The notes: generated from the sequence alone by a model not told the origin. Numbered from the stretch's first letter, positions 49,545 to 58,496 are shown. The stretch is 64,000 nt of DNA from Lentzea aerocolonigenes (GCF_000974445.1 NZ_BBOJ01000038.1:1-64000); one strand, 5' to 3'. Numbers and translations: made by a program.

Positions 49545-49913
49545 GTGAGCGACCAGCCAGGACTTGCAGCGTACCAGCGAGTCGTCGAAGCGATCAAGAG
49601 CGACATCCGGGCCGGCGTCCTGGAAGTCGGCGCGCGTCTTCCTGGTCACCGCAGGCTCGCCGAGCAACACGGCGTGGCGCTCGGAACGGCGCAGAAAGCT
49701 GCGCAGATCCTTGAGGCCGAGGGCTGGGTTGTAGCTCGACCGGCCGTAGGCGTGTTCGTTCAGGAACCGCCGGCCGAGGACCGCAACCCGGTCACGATCG
49801 AGACGATCATTCGTCAGCTCGACCAGCTGCAGGCGGCGGTCTTGCATCTGACTGAGCGTGTCGAACAGCTCGAAGCCGCCGACGACGCTCGATCCGTTCC
49901 ACCTTCTCAGTGA
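49545..49913 (+). CDS. GntR-family repressor (KorSA-like)
   Basis: This 122-aa protein has an N-terminal winged helix of GntR type: AYQRVVEAIKSDIRAGVLEVGARLPGHRRLAEQHGVALGTAQKAAQILEAEGWVVARPAVGVFV (about 9-72). A short C-terminal coiled coil follows (IETIIRQLDQLQAAVLHLTERVEQLEAADD), which replaces a ligand-binding domain. In pSAM2 the GntR protein KorSA represses the activator of rep-xis-int. Position opposite the SCO3933-family gene supports the same role as master repressor of element transfer. Confidence 0.85.
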   Translation: MSDQPGLAAYQRVVEAIKSDIRAGVLEVGARLPGHRRLAEQHGVALGTAQKAAQILEAEGWVVARPAVGVFVQEPPAEDRNPVTIETIIRQLDQLQAAVLHLTERVEQLEAADDARSVPPSQ

Positions 49914-50012
49914 CCCTCGTTATGGCGATCTGCAACTGACGCAGCTTGAGGCTGATGAATTCCAGGTCATCCGGTGTTGCGCTCATGTAGACATAGAACG
50001 GCAGGGGAGGGG

Positions 50013-50074
50013 GTGCATTGCAGTGTGCTCAAGGGGGTGCATTGGTGCACGAAGGGTGTGCACGGGAGGTGCAC
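50013..50074. repeat. Five GTGCA motifs before the TPR regulator gene
   Basis: GTGCA occurs at 50013, 50037, 50045, 50058 and 50069, within G-rich spacers (GGGGGTGCATTG twice). GTGCATTGGTGCAC includes inverted halves. The cluster lies 23-84 bp before the TTG start at 50097, a likely operator array for this gene or for its neighbour. Confidence 0.6.
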
Positions 50075-50096
50075 AGAGGGCTGATGCGGTGATCAG

Positions 50097-51512
50097 TTGA
50101 CCGGAAACAGCGAGCCGAACAAGCTTCTAGCTGCGGTAATGGCGGAAGCGGAGATCAGCAACAAGGGCCTTGCCGCACGAGTGCGGGAACTCGCTCAACG
50201 CGATGGTCAGACCATCTCGGCGGATCACGTGTCGGTCCGTCGTTGGCTCGATGGAACTCGTCCAAAGGCGGCGACACAGAACTACATCGCGCTTGCTCTT
50301 GGCGCAAAGCTCGGCCGGCGCGTCGACCTGGCGGAGATCGGTTTCAACGGTGGCCTCCAGGCTGTCGGTCCTGATGCGACACAACACGGCGCGGAGTACC
50401 TGCCGAACGCCGACGCCGCTGTTGACCTGATGAGCCAGCTCACCGCGGCCGACCTTGAAGACCAGCCCGCGTTGGTGCGCTCCCAGTGGGCGCAAGACGC
50501 GACGCCCAGCATCATCACCGGCTACATGTTCGCCGACTCGTTGCACGTGGTCGATGGAGACGAGCTGCGCCGAGGCGGGGGAACTGCCGCAGCGGCCATC
50601 CGTGCGACGGCGGCGAACCTGATGGACCTCGACTTCCGGTACGGAGGCGGACACGTCCGGAAGATGCTGCTCTTCTACTTCAAGTCCGAGATCGTGCCGC
50701 TGCTCCAGGGCAACCACACCGAAGCCGAGCGGCGCGACCTGTTCAGTGCAGCTGCGGAGGTCGCGCAGCTGCTTGGTTGGAGTGCCTACGACGCCGGTCG
50801 TCACGGCGCTGCTCAGCGGTACTTCGTTCAGGGACTGCGTCTCGCGCGGGAGGCTCACGACCACGTCCTCGGTGGACGGTTGCTCGCCAACCTCAGCCAC
50901 CAGGCGAACTACCTCGGCAGGTTCAACGACGCCGTCCAGTTCGCACGCGCGGCGCAGAGTTCGACGTTGGGCAAGGCGACGCCCGCGGTCACGTCGATGT
51001 TCCTCGCGATGGAGGCTCGCGCATTGGCCAGCAGCGGCCACACGCGCGAGTTCGCCCGCGTGATGCACCAGGCCGAACAGTTCTTCGAGCAGTGCATCCC
51101 AGACGACGAGCCAGCGTGGATCAGCTACTTCAACGCCGAGGAATTGGCCGGCGAAGCGGCCCACTGCTTTCGCGATCTTCGCCAGCCCGAGAAGGCGCGG
51201 CTCTACGCGGCCCAAGCGATCGGGCCCGACGACACACCACCACGAACGCGCGCGTTCATCGGCATGGTTTCGGCGGCCGGGGCACTCACGAACGGCGACC
51301 TGGAGGAAGCCGTCGACCTGGCGATCAACGCCGTGGACCTGGCAGGACCTCTGCAATCCAACCGGTACGTCCGCTACCTGACCGACTTCCACGCGCAGCT
51401 GGCCGAGACCCACGCCAGCGATCATCGAACGCGCCTGTTCGTCGAGACCGTCATGCGCCACTATCCCGAGATCGATCTTGGGACCGCCTCGTTGTTGACC
51501 AGGGTTGCCTAG
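50097..51512 (+). CDS. Transcriptional regulator with atypical HTH and TPR-like repeats
   Basis: This 471-aa protein starts at TTG 50097; an ATG at 50139 is an alternative. The N-terminal domain (LAAVMAEAEISNKGLAARVRELAQRDGQTISADHVSVRRWLDGTRPK) is an HTH of the type found in Streptomyces regulators of aerial growth. The long helical body contains TPR-like units (GWSAYDAGRHGAAQRYFVQGLRLAREA, ANLSHQANYLGRFNDAVQFARAAQSS). Such proteins are frequent in actinomycete genomes and elements; ligand unknown. The stop overlaps the kinase gene stop on the other strand by 4 bp. Confidence 0.72.
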   Translation: MTGNSEPNKLLAAVMAEAEISNKGLAARVRELAQRDGQTISADHVSVRRWLDGTRPKAATQNYIALALGAKLGRRVDLAEIGFNGGLQAVGPDATQHGAEYLPNADAAVDLMSQLTAADLEDQPALVRSQWAQDATPSIITGYMFADSLHVVDGDELRRGGGTAAAAIRATAANLMDLDFRYGGGHVRKMLLFYFKSEIVPLLQGNHTEAERRDLFSAAAEVAQLLGWSAYDAGRHGAAQRYFVQGLRLAREAHDHVLGGRLLANLSHQANYLGRFNDAVQFARAAQSSTLGKATPAVTSMFLAMEARALASSGHTREFARVMHQAEQFFEQCIPDDEPAWISYFNAEELAGEAAHCFRDLRQPEKARLYAAQAIGPDDTPPRTRAFIGMVSAAGALTNGDLEEAVDLAINAVDLAGPLQSNRYVRYLTDFHAQLAETHASDHRTRLFVETVMRHYPEIDLGTASLLTRVA

Positions 51513-52426
51513 AACGGACGCCACGGTTGATCAGCGTGTCCCGAGCGCATCGTCTCAACGCGAGTGGCGTACTCGGCGGCTATCTCGGGGGACTCGTCGA
51601 CGTTCTGCATGATCCACGTGGTCATCTTGATCTCGTGCGTAGCCTGCAAGACCTTGAAGCCGTCCCAGCGAGTGACGTCGTGGCCGTACGCCTCGCAGAA
51701 CTCCTGGTACTCGCGAGCCGTCCACCACCCGGCAGACAGGTACTCGGTCGCCGTCATTGCCAGGTCCCACTCGGGCTGTCCCCACGAGAAGCGCTCGAAG
51801 TCAATCAGGATGGCACCGCCGTCGCTGATCATCAGGTTCTGGACATGCGCATCTCCGTGCGTCGCCGCCGGTTCGAGCGGGAACGCAAGCTCGCTGATCG
51901 CTTCTTTGAGCTCGACGACCCTGCTCAACAGGAATCGCTTGTCCACGTCCGGCACGCGGGCTGACTCGATCCGCGGCTGGACGCGCGCGAGGATGTCTTG
52001 CTCGGGCAGCTCGAACGTCGTCGGGCGTGGCGTCCAGTGCAGCTTCAGGAGGAGACGACCCAAGGCGCCTACGTCACCACGGCTGCCGTTCCGCCCGTCG
52101 ATGTAGCGCCAGAACGTCGCTGGGTACCCCGAAATCGAGATGGGTTGCTCCACGTCGTACAACCGTGCCGCTGGTACGCCACGTTCTTCCAGCCAGTTCG
52201 CAACCGCGACCTCCTTGACCGCGTCATCCCAGTGATCGCGACTGCGTGCGATGCGAACAACCACGGATGAATGAGGCAGGTGGAACAAGGCGTTTTCGCC
52301 CAGTCGCATCAAACGTGCATCCGTGGAGTCAATTCCGGTGTGGGCTGTCGCCTCCTTGAGGACCGCAGACGCAAGACGCGAGCTGAACGGCTCGTCCGGG
52401 ATGTCCGCTTCAACCACGTTGTGCAC
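51509..52426 (-). CDS. Aminoglycoside-phosphotransferase-family kinase
   Basis: This 305-aa protein starts at GTG 52426 (VHNVVEADIPDEPF); upstream extension is possible but unsupported. It has the APH fold: nucleotide loop region LGENALFHLPHSSVVVRIARS, catalytic loop THGDAHVQNLMI (HGD-x4-N) and ILIDFERFSWGQPEWDLAMTATEY (DFE metal site). Substrate is unknown; members phosphorylate aminoglycosides, homoserine, choline, thiamine and others, so resistance should not be assumed. Similar kinases lie next to XRE or HAD genes in actinomycete regulatory clusters. Confidence 0.78.
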   Translation of the reverse strand: MHNVVEADIPDEPFSSRLASAVLKEATAHTGIDSTDARLMRLGENALFHLPHSSVVVRIARSRDHWDDAVKEVAVANWLEERGVPAARLYDVEQPISISGYPATFWRYIDGRNGSRGDVGALGRLLLKLHWTPRPTTFELPEQDILARVQPRIESARVPDVDKRFLLSRVVELKEAISELAFPLEPAATHGDAHVQNLMISDGGAILIDFERFSWGQPEWDLAMTATEYLSAGWWTAREYQEFCEAYGHDVTRWDGFKVLQATHEIKMTTWIMQNVDESPEIAAEYATRVETMRSGHADQPWRPF

Positions 52427-52516
52427 CCTGCCTACGCTAGAGGTTCGGTTTTTGGTCCGCCACGTTGAAGATGCCCGAGAAGGGCGGGGTCGAACCGGCA
52501 TGCGCCCTCGCGCGGC

Positions 52517-53374
52517 TCAGGACCACGGTGCAGTCGGCTGCTCGACGGCTGCGGCCTTGATGACTGCGACATATTCTTCGCCGAGCAGCCGACTGAGAAG
52601 AGCGCCCGAGTCGGTGTGCCCCAGGGCTATCTCGGACAGAGTTGCCAGGACCGCCTGGCACTGAGAAAGCACCGAACCGTCCTGAATGAAAACCTTGGTG
52701 AACTCGCAGTCCACAACCACTGTCGTGGGTGACTTCTCGTGGGCGTACATCGTGAAGTCGGTTGATGAAGGAAGTGTCTTACCGTTCGGGATGATGCGGA
52801 TGATCCGCGAATGGCGCCTGAGCAGTTCCAGCTGATCCATTCGTTCGCGGACTTCGTCGAGCTGCGTACTCAAGGCCGTTTCGGCGATGTAGAACACGCA
52901 CGATGGGCGATTGCTGGAGCGCAGGATACGCTGGCGTTCCCGCTGTGATCGGATGGCCGTTCCGATCTGATCCGGAGTTGCTCCGCGTCGCTGAAGCAAC
53001 CTTTCCGTGTACCCGTCGATTCGAAGGAGATCAGGGAGCGCCGTCTTGCTGTACCCCGTGATCGTTGCTGCGCCACGCTCGGCAAACATGATCGTGCTGA
53101 AGTTGTCCGTCTGTTGCGCGAAGTATGGGTTGAACGCTTGGCGGTACTGGTTGACAAACTCGGTGATGCAGTCGCGGTCTTTGCCGCACGCCGTCAAATA
53201 CTGCGCCAGGTCTGCTTCACTCGGGCGCACTTTTCCGCGTTCGACGTTGGAAACCTTGCTCGGGTCCCAACCGAGCGATTCGGCAAACTCTGCTCCTCTG
53301 GCAAACTGTTTGCGGAGGGTTCGCAACGCGTCGCCGAGCTCGCGACTCCGAGGCGTGAGCGGGGTCTGATCCAT
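52517..53374 (-). CDS. XRE-family regulator with DUF5753 (Scr1 type)
   Basis: In this 285-aa protein the N-terminal HTH reads ELGDALRTLRKQFARGAEFAESLGWDPSKVSNVERGKVRPSEADLAQYLTACG (about 12-64). The DUF5753 domain starts with FNPYFAQQTDNFSTIMFAERGAATITGYSKTALPDLLRIDGYTERLLQRRGATPDQI and continues FYIAETALSTQL, RIIPNG, FTMYAHEKSPTTVVVDCEF. DUF5753 regulators usually pair with DUF397 proteins; none is adjacent here. It is the last of four consecutive minus-strand regulatory genes. Confidence 0.82.
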   Translation of the reverse strand: MDQTPLTPRSRELGDALRTLRKQFARGAEFAESLGWDPSKVSNVERGKVRPSEADLAQYLTACGKDRDCITEFVNQYRQAFNPYFAQQTDNFSTIMFAERGAATITGYSKTALPDLLRIDGYTERLLQRRGATPDQIGTAIRSQRERQRILRSSNRPSCVFYIAETALSTQLDEVRERMDQLELLRRHSRIIRIIPNGKTLPSSTDFTMYAHEKSPTTVVVDCEFTKVFIQDGSVLSQCQAVLATLSEIALGHTDSGALLSRLLGEEYVAVIKAAAVEQPTAPWS

Positions 53375-53395
53375 CTTTGCTTTCCTTCGTGCAGT

Positions 53396-54319
53396 TCATC
53401 GGGACTCGTGCGTGCGAGATTTCTTTGAGGGAGATCGGCGAGACGAGCGCGAAGTAAAGGCACTTGCGGCCTCGGCGATTTCCTCTACGGACTTGATCGG
53501 GTCGAGCGCGCATCCCTGTAACGCTGTGAACCCTTGTCGGACCAGTTCACACGCGGCCAGGTCCTCGATATATCGACCGCTGCCTGCGGTCTCGACGTAA
53601 ACCACATCGTCGTGTTGCGCATGTGGAAACGCTAGATGGACGTAAGAGGTTGAAAGTTGAACGTCAGGTCGAGTCTTATCATCTAGAACTTGAACCGTGA
53701 AATGATCGAGTTCCGACAGGTGAACCAGCTGAATGAGGGCGGCGTTGGTGATTGCAGGGCTGCCGACCAGTCGCTGAATCGCACGCTTGGTGACGACTAT
53801 GTTCACCGCCATGCTCGATGCCTCGCTGGTGGCGATGCCTTTGATCCAGTCCGCGTACAGCTCTGCCTTGCGCGCAGGGTCGTCGTACGGGTAGGTGGGG
53901 CATCCCAACCCCGCGGCCGAAATACTGTACTCGGGCGTCTGTATGAGACGTGGGATCAGATCTGCGCCAAAAGTGCAGATCGTGGTTGCCTCCAGATAGG
54001 ACTCATCCACATCCTGTGGCGCGTTGAGGTCAAGAGTGGACTGCTTGCTTCTGATTTGTGCACGTTCTCTGACCGCAAACTCGGCGCGTCTGACTAGCTG
54101 TTTCCAGGTCTCGTTCGGAAGTTCGTAGACGCGCCCGAGGATCATGATGTCCAGGGGGTCAAATGGTTTTAGTGCGTTTTCTGTCATGCTTAGCGTGGCT
54201 ACCGAGAAACCTGCCTTCTTGCAAGCCTGAGCGAGGCTCATTTCTGCGTCATCTCGCCACTTCCGCAGGGTGCGCCCAATCGACCGTTCGGTCATTGATG
54301 GACGAAAGCTTCTCGTCAT
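53396..54319 (-). CDS. Second XRE-family regulator with DUF5753-like domain
   Basis: In this 307-aa protein the HTH (SIGRTLRKWRDDAEMSLAQACKKAGFSVATLSMTENALKPFDPLDIMILGRVY, about 13-65) is followed by a DUF5753-type region: TICTFGADLIPRLIQTPEYSISAAGLG, AVNIVVTKRAIQRLVGSP, LIQLVHLSELDHFTVQVLDD and HDDVVYVETAGSGRYIEDLAACELVRQGFTALQGCALDPIKSVEEI. It is diverged from its neighbour, so not a recent duplication. It overlaps the small upstream gene by 4 bp. GC is lower than for chromosomal genes. Confidence 0.8.
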   Translation of the reverse strand: MTRSFRPSMTERSIGRTLRKWRDDAEMSLAQACKKAGFSVATLSMTENALKPFDPLDIMILGRVYELPNETWKQLVRRAEFAVRERAQIRSKQSTLDLNAPQDVDESYLEATTICTFGADLIPRLIQTPEYSISAAGLGCPTYPYDDPARKAELYADWIKGIATSEASSMAVNIVVTKRAIQRLVGSPAITNAALIQLVHLSELDHFTVQVLDDKTRPDVQLSTSYVHLAFPHAQHDDVVYVETAGSGRYIEDLAACELVRQGFTALQGCALDPIKSVEEIAEAASAFTSRSSRRSPSKKSRTHESR

Positions 54320-54636
54320 TGTGATCCCGGCTTGTCCGCGGCTGATTCCTGAGACCTCTCGGCGAGGCCATCAACCCGCTTTGTCAGGCTGTTGCGCGTG
54401 TCATGCGCTTCTGGCTGTTCTGGCGCACTACGACGTTCAGCGCGATTAGAGATGATCTCGCCAAGCGCTATGAGGATCTGGCCGAACTCGTGCTCACGTT
54501 CGGGAGTCAGGGTCTCCATGACGATGTCGAAGGCAACGCCCGGCATCAGTTCGGCGACCTTGCGGAGGTCCGCGACCAGATCGACTTCCTCGGGCGACAA
54601 CACGGTCCGCACGCTAGATCGACTGCGGATCGACAA
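54316..54636 (-). CDS. Small hypothetical protein of the regulator cluster
   Basis: This protein has 106 aa if TTG 54636 is the start; GTG 54612 is an alternative. The N-terminal half is helical (LSPEEVDLVADLRKVAELMPGVAFDIVMETLTPEREHEFGQILIALGEIISNRAERRS). The second half is polar and probably disordered. It overlaps the following XRE gene by 4 bp, so the two are translated together, perhaps as partner proteins. No family is recognised. Confidence 0.5.
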   Translation of the reverse strand: MSIRSRSSVRTVLSPEEVDLVADLRKVAELMPGVAFDIVMETLTPEREHEFGQILIALGEIISNRAERRSAPEQPEAHDTRNSLTKRVDGLAERSQESAADKPGSQ

Positions 54637-54675
54637 CCCGAGCTGTCAGCTAGGCCCGACCGGAAGCGCTGCTGT

Positions 54676-55881
54676 TCAGAGGGGTGCGCCTACTCGGGTT
54701 GCCAGTCGTGCGGCTTCCGTCGCGACCGATCGGCGAGCCCGCTGGACGAGCGTCTCCAACAACTTGTGCGCGGCCGGCCGGTGCTTCAGGTCTTCGGGTG
54801 CTTCTCGTTCGGTGGCGGAAAGCATGACCAGTGCACTTCCGTGGTCACGGCGCTGCACCTGGCCCTTGGCTTGATCGAGGAGGAAAGCCACGCGACGCTC
54901 GATCGAGGGGGAGCGGTCGTGATCGATCCGTTCGGCCAGCCGGAGCCCGTCCGCGGCCGCGCCGGCCTCTACCTCGACGCTGACAGCGTGCATCGCGACA
55001 TTCGTTGGACCGAAGACGGTCCACAGCGTGTTTCGTTCGCCGGTCCGCTTGGCCAACGGTTCAACCGTCTGCACGCGCTCACGTGCGCGCCAGACGTCGC
55101 CTCGACGTGCAGCTGCAATGGAGCCAACGAGCAGGAGTGCGCCGCGGAGAGCGACGGCGTCAAGGTCGTCTTCCGTCCAGAGAGACAACGCTTCTGCTGC
55201 CTGCATTGCGACGTCCTCGGCGCCTTCAGCCTCGCCATCGGCAAGTAGAACCTGAGCCAGGTTCCACTGGGCCATGGCCAGCCGCAGCGGGTCATCCGCG
55301 TTCTCGCCGGCACGGATTGCGCGATCCGCGGCGAGCAGTGACACGTCCACTCTGCCAAGCCTTTTGGCGACGCTGCGCAGCAAGGCGTACAGATCAGCGG
55401 CGCAGCACTGAACTTCTCGCCGATCAGCCGCGGAGCCGTTCGCGCCGCTGCGCAAGGCTTGCTCGGTATCGACCACGAGCGCGGGAAGTTCCGGGGCGAG
55501 TTGGCTGTACCGCATCGCGGACGTCTGCCAGGTCTTCCACGCATCCAAGACGTTGCGGCGCAACGTTCTCACGTCGACTGCTGCAACGTCCGACGCCAAC
55601 GGGCTGGTGAGCGCTCGATACAACGCATCGCCCGCCGGCCTTGGTCGAGTCGGTGCTTCACGCTTTGAGGACGAGCTCAACAACTCGTCGGCCGACACGT
55701 TCAGCACCTCGGCCAGCTGCTTCAGCACCGTGACCGTGGGGAGCTTCAGCCCCCGTTCGATCTGATAGAGGTAGTCGGGCGTGATGCCCGCAAGCCCTGC
55801 AATCACGGTCTTCGGCAAGCGCGACGCGAGGCAGCGCAGGCGCACCCGTTCGCCGATCGTGGCTGCAAGCTGTTCGTCCAT
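54676..55881 (-). CDS. XRE regulator with TPR-like C-terminal domain
   Basis: This 401-aa protein starts at ATG 55881 (GTG 55887 possible). The HTH is ATIGERVRLRCLASRLPKTVIAGLAGITPDYLYQIERGLKLPTVTVLKQLAEVLNVSADELL (about 7-69). The rest is a helical repeat domain: ALYRALTSPLA, LAADRAIRAGENADDPLRLAMAQWNLAQVLLADGEAEGAEDVAMQAAEAL, GDVWRARERVQTVEPLAKRTG, IERRVAFLLDQAKGQVQRRDHGSALVML. This architecture is common in actinomycetes, often divergent from a HAD or kinase gene as here. The effector is unknown. It shares a 77-bp divergent promoter region with the HAD gene. Confidence 0.78.
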   Translation of the reverse strand: MDEQLAATIGERVRLRCLASRLPKTVIAGLAGITPDYLYQIERGLKLPTVTVLKQLAEVLNVSADELLSSSSKREAPTRPRPAGDALYRALTSPLASDVAAVDVRTLRRNVLDAWKTWQTSAMRYSQLAPELPALVVDTEQALRSGANGSAADRREVQCCAADLYALLRSVAKRLGRVDVSLLAADRAIRAGENADDPLRLAMAQWNLAQVLLADGEAEGAEDVAMQAAEALSLWTEDDLDAVALRGALLLVGSIAAARRGDVWRARERVQTVEPLAKRTGERNTLWTVFGPTNVAMHAVSVEVEAGAAADGLRLAERIDHDRSPSIERRVAFLLDQAKGQVQRRDHGSALVMLSATEREAPEDLKHRPAAHKLLETLVQRARRSVATEAARLATRVGAPL

Positions 55882-55958
55882 CCCCACCCCTGGGAGCGTT
55901 GACCTGCACTGATGCTACGCCTCAGCACGAGACCCCGACCGGGTGACAGACTCGATAC

Positions 55959-56666
55959 ATGATCGCGCCGAACGAGCCGCGGCAGCTCGTACTCTGGGAC
56001 ATCGACCACACGCTGCTTCAGTCGCGCGGCATGGGTCGGGAGATGTACGAGCGAGCGATCCCAGCGGCGTTCGGTCAGCCCTTCCGGCAACTCGCGGACG
56101 TGAGCGGCAGAACCGAGCTGGACATCATCGCCGAAACCTTGAAGTTGCACGGGATCGAGCCGACCGACGAGGCAACGAGCAAGCTCGTAGACGCGCTGAT
56201 CGACAGCTACGAGGTCGGCCGCGATGAGTTTGCGTCGCGAGCCCGAGTGCTGCCAGGGGCGCGAGAAGCCTTGACAGCGTTGGCCGCGGAACCGACCGTC
56301 CATCAAGGAGTGCTGACCGGGAACCTTCGAGCCGTCGCACGTATCAAGCTGGTTGCGCTCGGGCTGGAACAGTTCCTCGACCTGGTGACGAGTTCTTACG
56401 GCGACGACCACGCCGACCGGGCGGAGCTGGTGGCAATCGCCAGGGAGCGCGCTGCCCAGCAGCTCGACACGCAGTTCCACCTGGACGACACCGTGCTCAT
56501 CGGTGACACACCACGGGACGTAGCGGCCGCCCTGACCGCAGGCGTGCAGGTCATCGCCGTGGCAAGCGGGCGAAGCAGCGTCGAAGACCTACATGCCGCC
56601 GGGGCTAGCAAAGTGCTCGCAGACCTGAAGGACACCGCTGGGTTGGTGCAGTTGATCAAGGACTAG
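55959..56666 (+). CDS. HAD-superfamily phosphatase
   Basis: This 235-aa protein has HAD motif I LVLWDIDHTLL (about 9-19, D14 and D16), a helical cap (residues 20-95), motif II GVLTGN (about 117-122) and motif IV TVLIGDTPRDVAAALTAGVQVIAVASG (about 181-207). The lysine of motif III is plausibly in VARIKLVALGL. It resembles phosphoglycolate phosphatase-like enzymes acting on small phosphorylated metabolites; the substrate cannot be inferred. It is divergent from the XRE-TPR gene, and the two may form a regulated pair. Confidence 0.82.
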   Translation: MIAPNEPRQLVLWDIDHTLLQSRGMGREMYERAIPAAFGQPFRQLADVSGRTELDIIAETLKLHGIEPTDEATSKLVDALIDSYEVGRDEFASRARVLPGAREALTALAAEPTVHQGVLTGNLRAVARIKLVALGLEQFLDLVTSSYGDDHADRAELVAIARERAAQQLDTQFHLDDTVLIGDTPRDVAAALTAGVQVIAVASGRSSVEDLHAAGASKVLADLKDTAGLVQLIKD

Positions 56667-56686
56667 CGCTGTCGCGCATGTCGGGT

Positions 56687-56721
56687 TTCAGGTGATGGTT
56701 GACCCTTTGGCTTCACCTGAA
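56687..56721. other. Inverted repeat after the HAD gene
   Basis: TTCAGGTGA (56687-56695) and TCACCTGAA (56713-56721) form perfect 9-bp arms with a 17-bp spacer, 21 bp after the HAD stop. No U-tract follows, so terminator function is uncertain. The rest of 56667-56912 shows no gene. Confidence 0.45.
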
Positions 56722-56912
56722 CCTTGACGTCAGACCTAGACGATCTAGTGGTCTCGCGGCACGCCCTCCCAGCCAGGTCGATCGTTGTCTACGTGCGGAG
56801 CGCCTCACCGCGGCGGACGCGGACATGCCTCATACGCGCCGGGCACTGGGCCGCAGCCGTGAAGCGAACGTGAGTTGCTGTGACGATCACAAGACAGCCG
56901 ACGACCCTGTAG

Positions 56913-58034
56913 ATGTGTCCTCAAATTCGTCGTGGGCGGCTTATCTCCAGCTCGCCGCGCATACCCGTTGTGCCGACTCGCCGCGCCCGGCCGGGCATGC
57001 GGCCTGCATCACTGACCCGCCGCAACCGACAGGGTGCGAACTGGCCGGCGATCACGTCTTTGATCACCGCGTTGACTGCGGTAGGGGCGCTGGTGTTCAC
57101 GGGGCTATCACTCAACGCGACCCGTCAGCAGGTTGCCGTCGCCGAACAGAGCCAAGTCACCGACCGCTACACGAAAGCTGTCGAGCAGCTCGACAGAGGA
57201 GGCGACGATCACCTCCAAGTGCGCCTCGGTGCCATCTACGGCCTGGAGCGGCTGGCGCAAGACTCCCCACGCGACCAGCCGACCATCATCGAAGTCCTCT
57301 CCGCCTTCATACGCACGAGTTCGCCAGTCCCGATCATCCCCACGCCACAAGCTTGCAAAGGTGAAGCTCTCGACTCCACGAATCAGCCTCTCGGTCCCTG
57401 CCGCGAGCTACATCTCTGCCCAGAGAAGCCCCCCAGCTCTGATATCCAGGCAGCACTTACTGTCCTGGGTCGCCGGAACGCCGCATACGACAACCACACC
57501 CCGGTGGACCTGCGCGGCACGTGCCTGCGCCGCGCGCAGCTTCATGGCGCGAATCTCAGTGGCGCACGCCTCGACTGGACGAACCTCCTCTTCGCGGACC
57601 TCAGCGGCGCGGACCTCACCGGCGCGACGCTCAGTCACACATATCTTGGCGATTCGAATCTCACGCACGCGGACCTCAGCCGAGTGGACCTCACTCGGGC
57701 GCTCCTGTTCGCGGCCTCGCTCAGCGACGCGACTCTTGTCGGCGCAAACCTCACTCACGCGGAGCTGGGCTACGCGAAGCTCCAGCGAGCGAACCTCACC
57801 CGTGCTGACCTCCGAGGTGCGGACCTCACGACTGCTGGCAGCACACCGGAACTCCCTTCTGCGGACCTCAGCCACGCGAACCTCACTGACGCACGCCTCG
57901 AGGATTCGTACCTCAACAGGGTGAACCTCACCGGTGCAAACCTCAGCGGCGCCGATCTCACCGGCGCGTACCACCACTCCACCAATGTCACGGATGTCCA
58001 GACAGACGCCCAAACGCGCGGCAAGTGGTGGTGA
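56913..58034 (+). CDS. Membrane-anchored pentapeptide-repeat protein (A[DN]LxG type)
   Basis: This protein has 373 aa from ATG 56913; ATG 56997 (MRPASLTRRNRQGANWPAITS) may be the better start. One transmembrane helix (about 46-66) is followed by VTDRYTKAVEQLDRGGDDHLQVRLGAIYGLERLAQDSPRDQPTIIEVLSAFIRT (about 81-135), and then about 30 pentapeptide repeats (residues 200-362; LxGANLSGAxL, ADLSGADLTGATL). The middle segment matches residues 100-150 of the second pentapeptide protein at 59107. Repeats of this type form a right-handed quadrilateral helix; some mimic DNA. Function is unknown; similar helix-plus-repeat proteins occur in mobile elements. Confidence 0.78.
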   Translation: MCPQIRRGRLISSSPRIPVVPTRRARPGMRPASLTRRNRQGANWPAITSLITALTAVGALVFTGLSLNATRQQVAVAEQSQVTDRYTKAVEQLDRGGDDHLQVRLGAIYGLERLAQDSPRDQPTIIEVLSAFIRTSSPVPIIPTPQACKGEALDSTNQPLGPCRELHLCPEKPPSSDIQAALTVLGRRNAAYDNHTPVDLRGTCLRRAQLHGANLSGARLDWTNLLFADLSGADLTGATLSHTYLGDSNLTHADLSRVDLTRALLFAASLSDATLVGANLTHAELGYAKLQRANLTRADLRGADLTTAGSTPELPSADLSHANLTDARLEDSYLNRVNLTGANLSGADLTGAYHHSTNVTDVQTDAQTRGKWW

Positions 58035-58146
58035 CCGACAACCGCTACAGCAGCACGCATCAGGTGGAGTCAACGTGTCAAGCATCAGCCGAAACACGAC
58101 AGCGCTGTCGCTGCAGCCGCGTTCAAAGTTTCTTTTCTTCATCAAG

Positions 58147-58167
58147 GCGGCCCCCTGCGGGGGCCGC
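58147..58167 (+). terminator. GC-rich hairpin after the pentapeptide gene
   Basis: GCGGCCCCC (58147-58155) pairs perfectly with GGGGGCCGC (58159-58167) around TGC. A pyrimidine run precedes it but no U-tract follows. Strength of the stem suggests transcription termination or pausing. Confidence 0.6.
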
Positions 58168-58496
58168 TGGTCGTTCGTGCCCTAGCCCGTCGCGGAGTTC
58201 AGCCCCGGACGGTGTTGTTCGGCGCCTCCAAGCGGGCCTGGCGGCCCGCGTCGGCGCCGACGAGGCAACCGGGACTGTCCGCGACGGACGAGGCCACGAC
58301 CAGCGTCCCCCACAGGGAACCGCGGAGTATGAAAGCAGTCGCAGAGCATCATCCCGACATTCCATGATCAACCACGGCCAGCGGCGCCGCCTCAAGACTG
58401 GGAAGCATGTCTTGACCCAGCACCATTGCCCGCAGGGACCAGGCCGCGTGTCGGAAGGATGTCCGAGCCGTGGGCAGTCCAGAGAGGCCCTGATTC
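58168..58496. other. Non-coding stretch
   Basis: I see no supported gene here. Open frames have poor codon bias and no recognisable domains. Confidence 0.5.

Noticed and set aside
50013..50074. CRISPR-like repeat array
   Set aside because: Units are only five bases with irregular spacing and there are no cas genes in the window.
51509..52426. Aminoglycoside resistance gene
   Set aside because: The fold is shared by many metabolic kinases and no specific resistance-family signature is visible; only the fold-level call was kept.
57408..58145. Valine/arginine-rich minus-strand frame opposite the pentapeptide repeats
   Set aside because: Its repeats are the antisense image of the pentapeptide codons.
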